Origin: Pleomorphomonas sp. T1.2MG-36
Lineage (GTDB): Bacteria > Pseudomonadota > Alphaproteobacteria > Rhizobiales > Pleomorphomonadaceae
Reading direction: 5' to 3'
NCBI RefSeq assembly: GCF_950100655.1
Contig: NZ_CATNLY010000034.1
Span: 124,001 to 188,000, forward strand
Length of the DNA: 64,000 bases
The notes under the pieces were generated by a model that did no database searches, was not told the origin of the DNA, and worked only from the letters and a program-made list of their open reading frames with translations. The translations under genes were made by a program, and so were the position numbers. Numbering within the stretch: the stretch's first letter is position 1; every line of letters begins with the position of its first letter. Below, piece by piece: positions 49,256 through 59,161 of the stretch.

Positions 49256-50274
49256 GGGCTACCGAGGCGGAACTCTAGGTAGAGCGTCCGCTGCAAGAAA
49301 GCGCGGTTGTCGTCGGAGATCAGGGATATCCGGGTTTCGCCCCCCGCGGTCCTCCAGACTGCCAGCCCCTCCATGTTGTCGATCTCCTCCGACATGCTCG
49401 CTTCGAGCAGCGTCTCGCCATCAATCACGGCCCCTGGCCGGATGTCGGAGAGGGAGAAGACGCGAATGCGGCAGCGGATCCCCGTCAGAAAGGAAAAGCT
49501 TCGTTCGAGAACATAGAGACGCCCGTCCGGGCCGACCTTGGCATCGGTAAGGTCGTAGCCGTCGGTGCGGCGGACACGGAAGGAATAGGGAGACTTGCCT
49601 CCCACCACCCAGCCGGGCTGATTGTCGGTCTTGGCACCCCGCTCGGCCTCTTCGGCCAGGATGATGAAGCGCCCGCCGAGACCGTTGCCGGCCGGCAACG
49701 CGGCCACCGACTCGAGACCACGGTTGGCCTGGAGCAGCCGAGTTTCCTTCGGCAGATCGATGGCCGTCATCGGCCCGACGAAACCGTCGGCATCCATTGG
49801 CCCGACCATCACCGTCGGCCGCCCCTCGAAGGACACGACACCGAATGACCGGCCACCATCGCCGACGTAAACGTCGAGCGACTCCGTGTCGGACTGGGCC
49901 TTGTCGCGCGACAGCACACCCTTGGACGTCCGCAGACGCCGGACCACCGCCGACGACAACCCGACCGGCCGCCCGCGCGCGTCGCGCTCAATCTGCGCCT
50001 TGACCATCAGGCCATCGTCGCTGAGCGAAAGAAAGCGCCGGCCGCCATCGCCGATCACCAGCCCGGACAGGCCGCCGACTTCCCGCCGGTCGGCGCGGAC
50101 CTCAAAGCCGCCGACATAGTCGAGACGGCCAAAGCGAACCCGCGACGGATCGCTCACGGCAAAGCCGGGCAGCTGCCGCGCGGTGATGCGCGCCGCAATG
50201 TCTGCTGCGGAGGCGTCGATCGCCAGTAGGGACAGGGCAAGCACGGCGGAGAGAAGCGCCCGCCCGCCCGTCAT
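49252..50274 (-). CDS. Esterase-like/phytase-like beta-propeller protein, exported
   Basis: This 340-aa protein has a signal peptide ([23 protein letters not shown]) and the phytase-like beta-propeller domain (PF13449 type), with [22 protein letters not shown] early and [10 protein letters not shown] late. The enzyme activity is unknown; phosphoester or ester hydrolysis is possible. It overlaps cobT and the Rsm22-like gene by 4 bases at each end, which couples its translation to both, though no functional link is obvious. Confidence 0.85.
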   Translation of the reverse strand: MTGGRALLSAVLALSLLAIDASAADIAARITARQLPGFAVSDPSRVRFGRLDYVGGFEVRADRREVGGLSGLVIGDGGRRFLSLSDDGLMVKAQIERDARGRPVGLSSAVVRRLRTSKGVLSRDKAQSDTESLDVYVGDGGRSFGVVSFEGRPTVMVGPMDADGFVGPMTAIDLPKETRLLQANRGLESVAALPAGNGLGGRFIILAEEAERGAKTDNQPGWVVGGKSPYSFRVRRTDGYDLTDAKVGPDGRLYVLERSFSFLTGIRCRIRVFSLSDIRPGAVIDGETLLEASMSEEIDNMEGLAVWRTAGGETRISLISDDNRAFLQRTLYLEFRLGSP

Positions 50275-52184
50275 GAAAGCCCCAGCGTCGAGACGCGCCT
50301 GGGCCTCGGCTTGTTGCCCGCCCGGATCGCCTTCTGGGTCGGCTGCTCTTCGAACAGTTCCGCCAGTTGGTCGGTCATCGCACCGGCCAGTTCCTCGACG
50401 TCGACGATGGTCACCGCGCGTTTGTAGAAACGCGTCACGTCGTGACCGATGCCGATGGCGATCAGCTCCACCGGCGAACGCTCCTCGATCTCCTCGATGA
50501 CGTAGCGCAGGTGGCGCTCAAGGTAGTTGCCAGGGTTGACCGATAGCGTCGAGTCGTCGACCGGCGCACCGTCGGAGATCATCATCAGGATGCGACGGTT
50601 CTCCGAACGGGCGAGCAGGCGCTGGTGCGCCCAATCGAGTGCCTCGCCGTCGATGTTCTCCTTGAGAAGCCCCTCGCGCATCATCAGGCCGAGGTTGCGC
50701 CGCGCCCGCCGCCACGGGGCATCGGCCGGCTTGTAGACGATATGACGCAGATCGTTGAGGCGGCCGGGACCGGCCGGTTTGCCGGCGGCAAGCCAGGTCT
50801 CGCGTGCCTGCCCACCCTTCCAGGCCTTGGTGGTGAAGCCGAGGATTTCCACCTTGACGCCGCACCGCTCCAGCGTGCGGGCGAGGATGTCGGCGCAGGC
50901 GGCTGCCACGGTGATCGGCCGGCCGCGCATCGAACCGGAATTGTCGATGAGAAGCGTCACCACCGTGTCTCGGAAGTCGGTGTCGCGCTCCATCTTGAAG
51001 GCGAGCGGCGCCAGCGGGTCGGTGACGACGCGGGTGATGCGCGCCGTATCGAGGATGCCCTCCTCGATGTCGAAGTCCCAGGCACGGTTCTGCTGCGCCA
51101 TCAGGCGACGTTGCAAGCGGTTGGCGAGCCGCGCCACCACGCCGGCGAAATTGGCGAGCTGCTTGTCGAGAAGGCCGCGCAGACGGTCCAGTTCGGCACC
51201 GTCGCAGACGTCTTCCGGCCGTGTCACCTCATCGAACTTGGTGGTGAACACCTTGTAGTCGCTGACCGGCGGCTGGTTGGTGAACGGCAGTTCCGGACGC
51301 TTGGCCTCGCCGGGGTCGCTTGAATCGTCTTCCTCATCGAAGTCGCCGGGATCGTCGGACATCTCCGATTCGGAGTCGCCCTCCGAGGACTCCTGATCCT
51401 CGCCGGCGACCTCGCGCTCGCGAGCCGCCGTCTGGTCGGCATCGGCGTCGTCGGCGGGCTCGGCGGACGCCTCGCTGTCTTCGGCCTCCTGCTGCTCGCC
51501 GTCCTGGTTGTCGTCCTGATCGGGGTCGCTGCCCAGCTCGTCGCCCATTTCGAGGTTGACGAGAAGATTGCGCGTCGCGCGGGCGAAGGCCTGCTGGCTG
51601 GACATGGCATCGGCGAGGTCGGCGAGGTCGTCACCGGCGCGTTCTTCGATGAAGTCTCGCCAAGCGTCCATCAGCGCCTGGGCGCTTTTCGGCGGCGGCG
51701 CGCCGGTCAGCTTCTCGCGCACCATCAATGCCACCGCCTCGGACAGCGGCGCATCGTCGCGGTTCTCGATGTGCTGGAGATTGGCGCGGAGGTAGCGCTC
51801 CTCGAGCATGGCGGCGAGATTGCCGGCGACGCCGGGCATGACGCGGGCGCCGAGCGCCTCGCACCGCGCCTGCTCCATGGCGTCGAACACCGCCTTGGCG
51901 CGCGGTCCCTCCGGCACGAAGGTGCGATGCACCGTCTCGTTGTGACAGGCAAGGCGCAGGGCCAGCGCATCGCCGGCGCCACGGGTGACGGCAACGTCGA
52001 AGGCGGACGGCCGACGCGGCGGATCGGGCACGCGCGCCTTGTGGCCGTTGAGCGACGGCCGGTCGGCGGCGAACACCACTTCCAGCTCGCCGTCGCCCGA
52101 AATCGCCCGCATCGCCGTCGTCACCGCCTTCTTGAGCGGCTCGATGGCGATTTCCTTGCCTTTGGCCTGGTTGGAGGAGGACAC
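50271..52184 (-). CDS. cobT: Cobaltochelatase subunit CobT
   Basis: CobT works with CobS and CobN to insert Co2+ into hydrogenobyrinate a,c-diamide in aerobic cobalamin synthesis. The 637-aa protein has a long acidic centre (about 250-340, rich in Asp and Glu) and a C-terminal von Willebrand A domain with the MIDAS motif [12 protein letters not shown] chose the GTG at 52184, with GGAG 4 bases upstream; it gives the usual SSSNQAKG start. It lies downstream of cobS with a GFA-like gene in between. CobN is not in the window. Confidence 0.95.
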   Translation of the reverse strand: MSSSNQAKGKEIAIEPLKKAVTTAMRAISGDGELEVVFAADRPSLNGHKARVPDPPRRPSAFDVAVTRGAGDALALRLACHNETVHRTFVPEGPRAKAVFDAMEQARCEALGARVMPGVAGNLAAMLEERYLRANLQHIENRDDAPLSEAVALMVREKLTGAPPPKSAQALMDAWRDFIEERAGDDLADLADAMSSQQAFARATRNLLVNLEMGDELGSDPDQDDNQDGEQQEAEDSEASAEPADDADADQTAAREREVAGEDQESSEGDSESEMSDDPGDFDEEDDSSDPGEAKRPELPFTNQPPVSDYKVFTTKFDEVTRPEDVCDGAELDRLRGLLDKQLANFAGVVARLANRLQRRLMAQQNRAWDFDIEEGILDTARITRVVTDPLAPLAFKMERDTDFRDTVVTLLIDNSGSMRGRPITVAAACADILARTLERCGVKVEILGFTTKAWKGGQARETWLAAGKPAGPGRLNDLRHIVYKPADAPWRRARRNLGLMMREGLLKENIDGEALDWAHQRLLARSENRRILMMISDGAPVDDSTLSVNPGNYLERHLRYVIEEIEERSPVELIAIGIGHDVTRFYKRAVTIVDVEELAGAMTDQLAELFEEQPTQKAIRAGNKPRPRRVSTLGLS

Positions 52185-52197
52185 GATGCTCCGTTCC

Positions 52198-52557
52198 CTA
52201 GTAGGAAGCTCCGTCGCACCGCTTGATCGGCAGAGTGTCGAGATCGACCCCGTCGAGACAGCGGGCATTGACGGCGATGGACGGCGTACCGTCAGGCGCG
52301 GTACCGGTGGCATAGGGCTGGATGCCGCACACCGGACAGAAGCGATGGGCGATCCGTCCGGTGTGGAAGCGATATTCGGAGACGCCGGCCTCGCCGATCG
52401 TCACCCGGAAATCGCTTTCCGGCAGATAGGCGAGAAGGTGGCCAACGCGGCGGCAGCGGGAGCAGTTGCAGGCCACCAGTTCGCCGAGCACGAGTTCGGC
52501 CGAGAACCTGATGTTGCCGCACTGGCAGCTGCCGCTGTAGCTCCGCTCGCTGGCCAT
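52198..52557 (-). CDS. GFA (glutathione-dependent formaldehyde-activating)-like zinc protein
   Basis: This 119-aa protein has the GFA-family zinc fold: [10 protein letters not shown], then [17 protein letters not shown], then [13 protein letters not shown]. The Cys residues bind one structural and one site-forming zinc. Named family members accept glutathione adducts, but most homologues are uncharacterised. It lies between cobS and cobT, with 7 and 13 base gaps, so it is cotranscribed with the cobaltochelatase genes. Confidence 0.9.
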   Translation of the reverse strand: MASERSYSGSCQCGNIRFSAELVLGELVACNCSRCRRVGHLLAYLPESDFRVTIGEAGVSEYRFHTGRIAHRFCPVCGIQPYATGTAPDGTPSIAVNARCLDGVDLDTLPIKRCDGASY

Positions 52558-52564
52558 CGTCGCC

Positions 52565-53548
52565 TCAGGTGAGCACCATGTTCGCGGCGCTCTCCGGCAA
52601 TTCCTTGCCGAAGCAACGCTGGTAGAACTCGGCGACCTGCACCCGCTCGGTCTCGTCGCACTTGTTGAGGAAGGTGAGACGGAAGGCAAAGCCGACGTCG
52701 CCGAAGATCGAGGCGTTCTCGGCCCAGGTCAGCACCGTACGCGGGCTCATCACCGTGGATATGTCGCCGTTGACGAAGGCCGAGCGCGTCATGTCGGCGA
52801 CGCGCACCATCTTCGACAGCGTGTCGCGGCCTTCCGGACCGGTGAACGACTTGGCCTTGGCGGCGATGATGCCGACCTCGTGGTCGTGCGGCAGATAGTT
52901 GAGCGTGGTGACGATCGACCAGCGGTCCATCTGGCCCTGATTGATCTGCTGCGTGCCGTGGTAGAGGCCGGACGTGTCGCCGAGGCCGATGGTGTTGGCC
53001 GTCGCAAACAGGCGGAAGGCCGGATGCGGGCGGATGACGCGGTTCTGGTCGAGCAGCGTCAGCTTGCCGGCCACCTCCAGCACGCGCTGGATGACGAACA
53101 TCACGTCGGGACGGCCGGCATCATATTCGTCGAACACCAGCGCCACGTTGTTCTGCAGCGCCCAGGGCAGGATGCCGTCGCGGAACTCGGTGATCTGCTT
53201 GCCATCGCGCAGCACGATGGCGTCCTTGCCGACGAGGTCGATGCGGCTGATGTGGCTGTCGAGGTTGACGCGCACCAGCGGCCAGTTGAGCCGGGCGGCC
53301 ACCTGTTCGATATGCGTCGATTTGCCAGTGCCGTGATAGCCCGACACCATGACGCGGCGATTGTGCGCGAAGCCGGCCAGGATCGCGAGAGTGGTGGCAC
53401 GATCGAACAGGTAGTCCGTATCGAGATCGGGAACGTGTTCGTCAGCCTTGGAATAGGCGGGCACTTCGATATCGGTGTCGATACCGAACACCTCGCGGAC
53501 CGAGACCCGGATATCGGGCAGCGGCGCGTCATACGTCTGCTGAGCCAT
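52565..53548 (-). CDS. cobS: Cobaltochelatase AAA+ subunit CobS
   Basis: CobS is the AAA+ ATPase partner of CobT in cobalt insertion. The 327-aa protein has Walker [10 protein letters not shown], Walker [11 protein letters not shown] and the sensor region [14 protein letters not shown] 53548 has AGGAGG 4 bases upstream and gives [20 protein letters not shown], the family N-terminus. The dnaJ-like gene lies 65 bases upstream on the same strand. Confidence 0.96.
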   Translation of the reverse strand: MAQQTYDAPLPDIRVSVREVFGIDTDIEVPAYSKADEHVPDLDTDYLFDRATTLAILAGFAHNRRVMVSGYHGTGKSTHIEQVAARLNWPLVRVNLDSHISRIDLVGKDAIVLRDGKQITEFRDGILPWALQNNVALVFDEYDAGRPDVMFVIQRVLEVAGKLTLLDQNRVIRPHPAFRLFATANTIGLGDTSGLYHGTQQINQGQMDRWSIVTTLNYLPHDHEVGIIAAKAKSFTGPEGRDTLSKMVRVADMTRSAFVNGDISTVMSPRTVLTWAENASIFGDVGFAFRLTFLNKCDETERVQVAEFYQRCFGKELPESAANMVLT

Positions 53549-53613
53549 AAGACCTCCTGGAGCGACCAAGCGGAGGAAAAAGTCGCTCCGTCGAATCGGG
53601 AAAATGCGGCCGA

Positions 53614-54237
53614 TCAACAGAAACCGGCAGTCTTCAAGTAATTATAGGCTTGGATGATCTCCCGCAACCGTTCCTCTGAGGACCGATCGCCGCCGTTGGC
53701 GTCGGGATGGTGGCGTTTGACCATGACCTTGTACTGCGCCTTGATCTCCTCCTTCGAGACGCCAACCTCAAGGTGCAACGTTTCGAAGGCGCGCTGTGTC
53801 ATCGGCGACACGCGCCGGCGCGGCTCCTCGGGCTCGGCCCGCATGCCGCCCGACCGCGACCCGTGGAACACGCCGAACGGATCGTTGTAGGTCGGCTCGG
53901 CAGGCCGTCCGTGATGGCCGGCGTTGGGGTCGGTCTGCCCCCAGCGGTTGACCGATACCGTCCAGGTCGGGCGATGGCCGGTCAGCGCGTCCTTCTGGAA
54001 GGCGATGACATCGTCGTCTCCCATGCCCGAGAAGTAGTTGTAGGACTTGTTGTAGAGCTGCACATGCTCCAGGCAGAAGTGATGATACTGCCCCTCGCGA
54101 CCCCGGCCTTTCGGCGCGCGATAGGCGCCAGCGCTCTCGCACCCGTCCCAATCGCAAGGCGGGAACTGGTCGCGAGCGACGCTTTCCTTGTCCGGCTTGA
54201 TCCGGAGTTTGTCGAAGAGCTTGGAATAGGAATCCAT
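53614..54237 (-). CDS. J-domain protein with N-terminal zinc-like motif
   Basis: This 207-aa protein has a C-terminal J domain (about 150-207) with the essential HPD in [10 protein letters not shown], so it should stimulate a DnaK/Hsp70 ATPase. The N-terminal half is not a standard DnaJ part. It carries Cys28, Cys33, His52/His53, Cys55 and His58 ([19 protein letters not shown]), which could bind zinc. This reverse arrangement, J domain last, is seen in an alphaproteobacterial family beside cobS. ATG 54237 fits the family start. Confidence 0.88.
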   Translation of the reverse strand: MDSYSKLFDKLRIKPDKESVARDQFPPCDWDGCESAGAYRAPKGRGREGQYHHFCLEHVQLYNKSYNYFSGMGDDDVIAFQKDALTGHRPTWTVSVNRWGQTDPNAGHHGRPAEPTYNDPFGVFHGSRSGGMRAEPEEPRRRVSPMTQRAFETLHLEVGVSKEEIKAQYKVMVKRHHPDANGGDRSSEERLREIIQAYNYLKTAGFC

Positions 54238-54348
54238 GATCCGCCGATTATGGGCACTCGAAAGCGTGCCGGCAAGGCGTTGACAATCGCCTCGCATGGT
54301 CGCCAGATGCCAGATTGCTTCGCCCGCGCCAACCGCCGAGGATGCCCG

Positions 54349-54639
54349 ATGACTTCGACGACCCCGCCCGTTTCCGCCCGCAAGAACCGCATCGAGGCGG
54401 CGCTCCTCGCCGAGCTGTCGCCGTCCTATGTGAACGTGATCGACGACAGCGAGCGCCACCGCGGACATGGCGGCTGGCGCGAGGGCGGCGAGACCCATTT
54501 CGTCGTAGAGGTGGTATCGGCGGCTTTCGAGGGCAAGAGCCGCCTCGCCCGCCAGCGTCTCGTCATGGATGCGCTGAAGGCGGAGTTCGACACCGGCCTG
54601 CACGCCCTGTCCGTCACCGCTCGCGCACCCGGAGAGTGA
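54349..54639 (+). CDS. BolA family protein
   Basis: This 96-aa protein has the BolA fold: KNRIEAALLAELSPSYVNVI, then GETHFVVEVVSAAFEGKSRL, then RQRLVMDALKAEF. The conserved His in THF and the loop before it are where monothiol glutaredoxins and Fe-S clusters bind. It is likely a morphology or iron-sulfur trafficking factor. ATG 54349 gives the family N-terminus; a much longer frame upstream is antisense to the J-domain gene. It converges on the CNNM/CBS gene with 2 bases between. Confidence 0.9.
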   Translation: MTSTTPPVSARKNRIEAALLAELSPSYVNVIDDSERHRGHGGWREGGETHFVVEVVSAAFEGKSRLARQRLVMDALKAEFDTGLHALSVTARAPGE

Positions 54640-54641
54640 TT

Positions 54642-55934
54642 TCAGGCGCGGAACGCGTCGTCAACCGGTCCGACCTTCAGCGCCGTGATGCGGTTCCGCT
54701 GTCGCCTGAGCACGCGGAAGCGGAAACCGTGAAAGGTGAAGGACTGGCCGGGGTCGGGGATCATCCGCGCCTCGTGAATGACGAGACCGGCAATGGTGGT
54801 CGCCTCGTCGTCGGGCAGACGCCAGTCCATCATGCGATTGAGGTCGCGGATCGGCACCGCCCCGTCCACCGAGGCCGAACCGTCGGGATACGGACGGACG
54901 CCTTGCACCACCACGTCCTGCTCGTCGGCGATCTCGCCGACGATCTCCTCGAGAATATCCTCGAGGGTGACGAGACCCTGCACTTCGCCATACTCGTCGA
55001 CGACCAGCGCGAGATGGACCTTGCGCTTGAGAAACGCCCTGAGCTGGTCGGCGGCCAACGTCGTGTCGGGCACGAACCAGGGCGGCGTCATCAGCGTCTC
55101 GACGCAAACCTTGGCGGGATCGCCGTCGGCGCGGTCGATGGCGCGCATCAGCTCCTTGGAGTGCAGGACGCCGACGATGTTGTCCGGCTCGTCACGCCAC
55201 AAGGGGTGGCGCGTGAACGGGCTTGAGATCAACGCCTTCAGGAGATCGCCGACCGGCATGTCGATGTCGAAGGTACGCATCTTGGTGCGATGCACCATGA
55301 TGTCGGACAGCGGTAGCTCGCTGAGGTCGAGCACGCCGCCGACCATGTCGCGATCGTCCTTGACCACGCCGCCCTCGCGATGCAGCAGGTCGACCGCCTC
55401 GCGAATTTCCTCATGCGCCGTCCAGGCCGCCTCGCGCGGCGCCTTGCTGACCAGCCTCAGGGGGGCGATCACCGCTTTCTCGATGCCGGCAATCAGCGGC
55501 CCCAGCAGACGGGCCGGAATCTCGATCGCCGACAGGAGAACGAAGGCCGATCGTTCCGGCCTCAGCGACACAATCACGCGCGGCACGGCGTCGAGCAGGA
55601 TGGCAAGAATGACGCCGCCGACCGCCCAGACGGCAAGGCGCACGGGATCGGTCTCGAGGGACAGCACCGCCCGCGTCGCGAAGATGGTCAGCGCCACCGT
55701 CGACACCTGGCGCGCCAGACGGATGGCCGACACCGCCCGCGCCCGCTCGGCGGTCAGCTCGACGAGGCGCTTGATGCGGCGGTCGCCAAGCCGCTCCATG
55801 TGATGCAGCTTGGTGCGGTTGGAGGCGAGCAAGGCCGACCCGGCCGCCGACAGGATCACGGTGATGACGACGAACAGGGCGACCGGCACGCCGGCTAACA
55901 CGAGATCGGCCAGCGCCCCGCCCCGTCCGCCCAT
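54642..55934 (-). CDS. CNNM/CorC-type membrane protein with CBS pair (hemolysin family)
   Basis: This 430-aa protein has an N-terminal DUF21/CNNM membrane domain (about 1-190), a tandem CBS pair (about 215-335, with VHRTKMRTFDIDMPV and LALVVDEYGEVQGLVTLEDIL) and a CorC_HlyC transporter-associated domain at the C-terminus. Relatives act in magnesium or cobalt efflux or homeostasis. Its start overlaps the aroB stop by one base (TGATG). The pairing with aroB is positional and its meaning unclear. Confidence 0.9.
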   Translation of the reverse strand: MGGRGGALADLVLAGVPVALFVVITVILSAAGSALLASNRTKLHHMERLGDRRIKRLVELTAERARAVSAIRLARQVSTVALTIFATRAVLSLETDPVRLAVWAVGGVILAILLDAVPRVIVSLRPERSAFVLLSAIEIPARLLGPLIAGIEKAVIAPLRLVSKAPREAAWTAHEEIREAVDLLHREGGVVKDDRDMVGGVLDLSELPLSDIMVHRTKMRTFDIDMPVGDLLKALISSPFTRHPLWRDEPDNIVGVLHSKELMRAIDRADGDPAKVCVETLMTPPWFVPDTTLAADQLRAFLKRKVHLALVVDEYGEVQGLVTLEDILEEIVGEIADEQDVVVQGVRPYPDGSASVDGAVPIRDLNRMMDWRLPDDEATTIAGLVIHEARMIPDPGQSFTFHGFRFRVLRRQRNRITALKVGPVDDAFRA

Positions 55935-57073
55935 CAGGCCTGTCCTTCGCTGAGCTTGTCGGTGAGGAAGCCGCGCACGGCTTCGGCCGGCACGTCCTTG
56001 GCAATGAAGGCCTCGCCGATGCCCCGGCTCAGGATGAAGGTCAGGGCGCCGTTCTGCACCTTCTTGTCCTGGCCGATCAGCTCCATGAAGGTGGAGACCG
56101 ATGGCGCCCCGCCGGGAATGTCGGAGAGCTTGGTCGGAAGCCCGACCTCGGCAAGGTGGGCGCGGATCCGTCCGGCGTCGTCCGCCGACATCTGGTTGAG
56201 GCGTACGGAGAAGTCATGGGCGAGCACCATGCCCAGCGACACCGCCTCGCCATGCACCACGGTGCCGTTGTAGCCGGCCGCCGTCTCGATGGCGTGACCG
56301 AAGGTATGGCCGAGGTTGAGCAGCGCGCGGTCACCGGTCTCGCGTTCGTCGCGGGCGACGATGGCCGCCTTGGAACGGCAGGAAACGGCGATCGCCTCGA
56401 TCCGCGCGGGCCCGCCGGCGAACACGTCGCGCCAGGTCTTCTCCAGCGAGGCGAAGAAGGCGGCATTGTCGATCAGGCCGTATTTGACCACCTCGGCATA
56501 GCCGGCGCGGAACTCGCGCTCGGGCAGCGTGTCGAGCACGCTGGTGTCGGCCATCACCAGATCGGGCTGATGAAACACGCCGACGAGGTTCTTGCCATGG
56601 CGGCTGTTGATGCCGGTCTTGCCGCCCACCGACGAATCCACCTGCGAAAGAAGCGTCGTCGGCACCTGCACGAAACGCATGCCGCGCCGGACGACGCCGG
56701 CCACGAAGCCGGCGAGGTCGCCGACCACGCCACCGCCCAGGGCCACCACCGCGTCGCCGCGCTCATAGCGGCCGCCAACCACCTGGTCGACCACCTGCTC
56801 GAACACGTCGAAGCATTTGGAGGCTTCGCCCGCCGGAATGACGACGGCGCTGGCCGTGACGCCGGCCCGTCGCAACGACTTCTCGAACGCGACGAGATGC
56901 CGGCCCGAGACGTTGGAATCGGTGATGATGCAGGCGCGCGCCTTCGGCAGCACGGCACGGAACCACTTGCCGGCGTCGGCGACAAGCCCCTCGCCGATCA
57001 GGATGTCGTAGGACCGCTCGCCGAGCGACACGGGCACCTTGACGATGCCGTCCGTTTCCCCTTCAGTCGTCAT
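55934..57073 (-). CDS. aroB: 3-dehydroquinate synthase
   Basis: AroB converts DAHP to 3-dehydroquinate, the second step of the shikimate pathway, using NAD+ and a divalent metal. The 379-aa protein has ALGGGVVGDLAGFVAG, PTTLLSQVDSSVGGKTGIN and the metal-binding NLGHTFGHAIE. I chose the ATG at 57073; the frame extends further but into the aroK gene. It lies 34 bases after aroK on the same strand and is coupled to the CNNM/CBS gene. Confidence 0.97.
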   Translation of the reverse strand: MTTEGETDGIVKVPVSLGERSYDILIGEGLVADAGKWFRAVLPKARACIITDSNVSGRHLVAFEKSLRRAGVTASAVVIPAGEASKCFDVFEQVVDQVVGGRYERGDAVVALGGGVVGDLAGFVAGVVRRGMRFVQVPTTLLSQVDSSVGGKTGINSRHGKNLVGVFHQPDLVMADTSVLDTLPEREFRAGYAEVVKYGLIDNAAFFASLEKTWRDVFAGGPARIEAIAVSCRSKAAIVARDERETGDRALLNLGHTFGHAIETAAGYNGTVVHGEAVSLGMVLAHDFSVRLNQMSADDAGRIRAHLAEVGLPTKLSDIPGGAPSVSTFMELIGQDKKVQNGALTFILSRGIGEAFIAKDVPAEAVRGFLTDKLSEGQA

Positions 57074-57107
57074 ATCGTCCCCCCGCCCTTTTTCGGCCCC
57101 GGCGCCG

Positions 57108-57740
57108 TCACGGCGCCTCTCGTTCAGGTCCAGCGTCTTCCATGAGCCAGGCTTCCAGCGCGGCAACCACCGCGTCGACCATCGCCTCATGCGGCACGTC
57201 GACCGACTGGACGACCAGATCCGCCTCGGCATAGACCGGATAACGTGCCTCGACGAGAGCCCTCAGCGTGCCCTCGGGATCGGCCGTCTGAAGAAGCGGC
57301 CGCGTCGGCCGGCGGCGCACCCGCTCGTAGAGCAGCTCCCAGTCGGCCCTGAGCCAGATCGATATGCCCGCGCTCCGGATCGCCGCCCGCGTCTCAGCGT
57401 TCATGAAGGCGCCGCCGCCGGTAGCGATGATATGGCCCGGCTCGCGCAACAGGCGGGCGATCACCCGCCGTTCGCCCTGGCGAAAGTAGTCCTCGCCATG
57501 CTCGGCGAAGATCTCGGACACCGTCTTCTTGGCCGCCTCCTCGATCGCCGTGTCGGCGTCGATGAAGGTGAGGCCGAGCCGGCCGGCGAGGCGTTTGCCC
57601 ACCGACGTCTTGCCAGCCCCCATCATGCCCACCAGCACCACCGAGCGGCCGCCGAGCAGTTCGACGATACGCGCATTGGCACTGGCGCGCCGATGGGCGG
57701 CGTCGTGATCGCGGCTGCGGCTGGTCTTGACGTCGGTCAT
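57108..57740 (-). CDS. aroK: Shikimate kinase
   Basis: AroK phosphorylates shikimate with ATP. The 210-aa protein has Walker A GMMGAGKTS, the shikimate-binding DADT, GQGERR-like YFRQGERRVI and ATGGGAFMN. About 30 residues precede the kinase core, as in many alphaproteobacterial forms. Three in-frame ATGs (57740, 57752, 57776) are possible and none has a clear ribosome binding site; I chose the shortest. It precedes aroB. Confidence 0.95.
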   Translation of the reverse strand: MTDVKTSRSRDHDAAHRRASANARIVELLGGRSVVLVGMMGAGKTSVGKRLAGRLGLTFIDADTAIEEAAKKTVSEIFAEHGEDYFRQGERRVIARLLREPGHIIATGGGAFMNAETRAAIRSAGISIWLRADWELLYERVRRRPTRPLLQTADPEGTLRALVEARYPVYAEADLVVQSVDVPHEAMVDAVVAALEAWLMEDAGPEREAP

Positions 57741-57827
57741 GAGAAGTCTCATGGGTTGGGGCGGCGCATCTGTCAAGCTGTTAGCGCTGCCGAGCGGCCT
57801 CGCCGGACCACACCCGCGAGTGGAACC

Positions 57828-58070
57828 ATGCCAACCGTCACACGCTTTCTCGGCTTTCTCTTCGTTCTGGCCGCCATCGCCATGGCCGCCGTGCTGGCGC
57901 TGGCCTATCTGGTCACGCCGGAGCCGCGCACCTTTACCGTCCCGATCGATGCTTCGGTACTCTCGGGCGCCCGCCCCCTGTCGCCGCCGCCAGCCGCCCC
58001 CATGCCGGATCCGGCCACGACCGGATCGGTCGAGATCGACCCTGCCGGCCCACCGGCCAACGCCCCATGA
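57828..58070 (+). CDS. Small single-pass membrane protein coupled to xerD
   Basis: This 80-aa protein has one N-terminal hydrophobic segment (FLGFLFVLAAIAMAAVLALA) and a Pro/Ala-rich tail that would face the periplasm. I do not recognise a family. Its stop overlaps the xerD start by 4 bases (ATGA), so xerD translation depends on it. It is divergent from aroK with about 90 bases between. Confidence 0.65.
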   Translation: MPTVTRFLGFLFVLAAIAMAAVLALAYLVTPEPRTFTVPIDASVLSGARPLSPPPAAPMPDPATTGSVEIDPAGPPANAP

Positions 58071-59002
58071 GCGTCAGTGACGCCACGCTGGTCGAGACCT
58101 ATCTCGAGGCGGCAAGCATCGAGAATGCCGCCTCCGACAACACGCTCGCCGCCTACCGCGCCGACCTCGATCTCTACATCGGTTTTCTTGCCGGTCGGGG
58201 GCGCGGCCTCCTCGACGCGGCGACGGACGATGTCGAGGATTTCGTCGCCGGGCTCGCCGCGGAGGGCTACGCCGCCGCCACGCAGGCCCGCCGCCTGTCC
58301 GCCGTCCGCCAGTTGCACAAGTTCCTCTACACGGAGGGACGACGCGCCGACGACCCCACCGCGCGGGTCGACCGCCCCCGTACCCGCCGTCCGCTGCCCA
58401 AGGTACTTTCCGTCGAGGACGTCGGCCGACTGATGGACGCGACCGCCGCCACGGCCGCCGAGCCCGTCGAGGATCGGGCCGAAGCGCTGCGCCGTACCCG
58501 CTTCTGGGCCATGCTGGAAACGCTCTATGCGTCCGGCCTGCGCGTCTCCGAGCTCGTCGGCCTGCCGGCCGGCGCCATCCGCGAGGGCACGGCCGCCATG
58601 ACCGTGCGCGGCAAAGGCTCCAAGGACCGGCTGGTGCCGATCGGCGACACCGCCCGCGCCGCCGTCATCGCCTATCGCAGCCTCCTCAAGGCAAGCGGCC
58701 GGCACGCCGGTAGCCCCTTCCTGTTTCCGGCCAACTCCGAAACCGGCCACGTGACGCGCCAGAGTTTCGCCCGCGACCTCAAGGACGCCGCCGCTCGGCT
58801 GGGCATATCGCCCGACAAGGTGTCGCCGCACGTCCTGCGACATGCCTTCGCCAGCCATCTGCTCCAGAACGGAGCCGACCTTCGCATCGTCCAGGAATTG
58901 CTCGGCCACGCCGACATCGGCACGACCGAGATCTACACGCACGTTCTCGAGCACCGTCTCGCCGCGCTTGTCGCCGATCATCACCCACTGTCCGAGCGAT
59001 AA
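58067..59002 (+). CDS. xerD: Tyrosine recombinase XerD
   Basis: XerD resolves chromosome dimers at dif with XerC. The 311-aa protein has an N-terminal SAM-like core-binding domain (SDNTLAAYRADLDLYIGFL) and the C-terminal catalytic domain. Its tetrad is visible: Arg in SGLRVSELVGL, Lys in GKGSKDR, His-x-x-Arg in HVLRHAFASHLL, His in LGHADIGTT and the Tyr nucleophile in EIYTHV. Its position next to accA and its sequence fit the housekeeping enzyme, not a phage integrase. Confidence 0.95.
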   Translation: MSVSDATLVETYLEAASIENAASDNTLAAYRADLDLYIGFLAGRGRGLLDAATDDVEDFVAGLAAEGYAAATQARRLSAVRQLHKFLYTEGRRADDPTARVDRPRTRRPLPKVLSVEDVGRLMDATAATAAEPVEDRAEALRRTRFWAMLETLYASGLRVSELVGLPAGAIREGTAAMTVRGKGSKDRLVPIGDTARAAVIAYRSLLKASGRHAGSPFLFPANSETGHVTRQSFARDLKDAAARLGISPDKVSPHVLRHAFASHLLQNGADLRIVQELLGHADIGTTEIYTHVLEHRLAALVADHHPLSER

Positions 59003-59061
59003 TCGCCTTGGTAATGGCACGGAGATGATCACAGAATTGCCGGCATTTGCGGCGATTGGCG

Positions 59062-59090
59062 TTGACAAGGCGTCGATCGGAAGCCAAGTG
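59062..59090 (+). promoter_or_regulatory. Possible promoter of accA
   Basis: A consensus -35 TTGACA (59062-59067) is followed after 17 bases by CAAGTG, a poor -10. It is the best candidate in the 160-base gap before accA. Confidence 0.35.
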
Positions 59091-59161
59091 TGCGCGGTCG
59101 CCGCACCTTTGGTTGTCCCTCGGGATTAAGACGGCGGCCGGGGCACCATGAAGAGAGCCGG

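Noticed and set aside
58067..59002. Tyrosine recombinase as a sign of a prophage or integron
   Set aside because: Length, motifs and position beside accA fit housekeeping XerD, and no phage or cassette genes are present.
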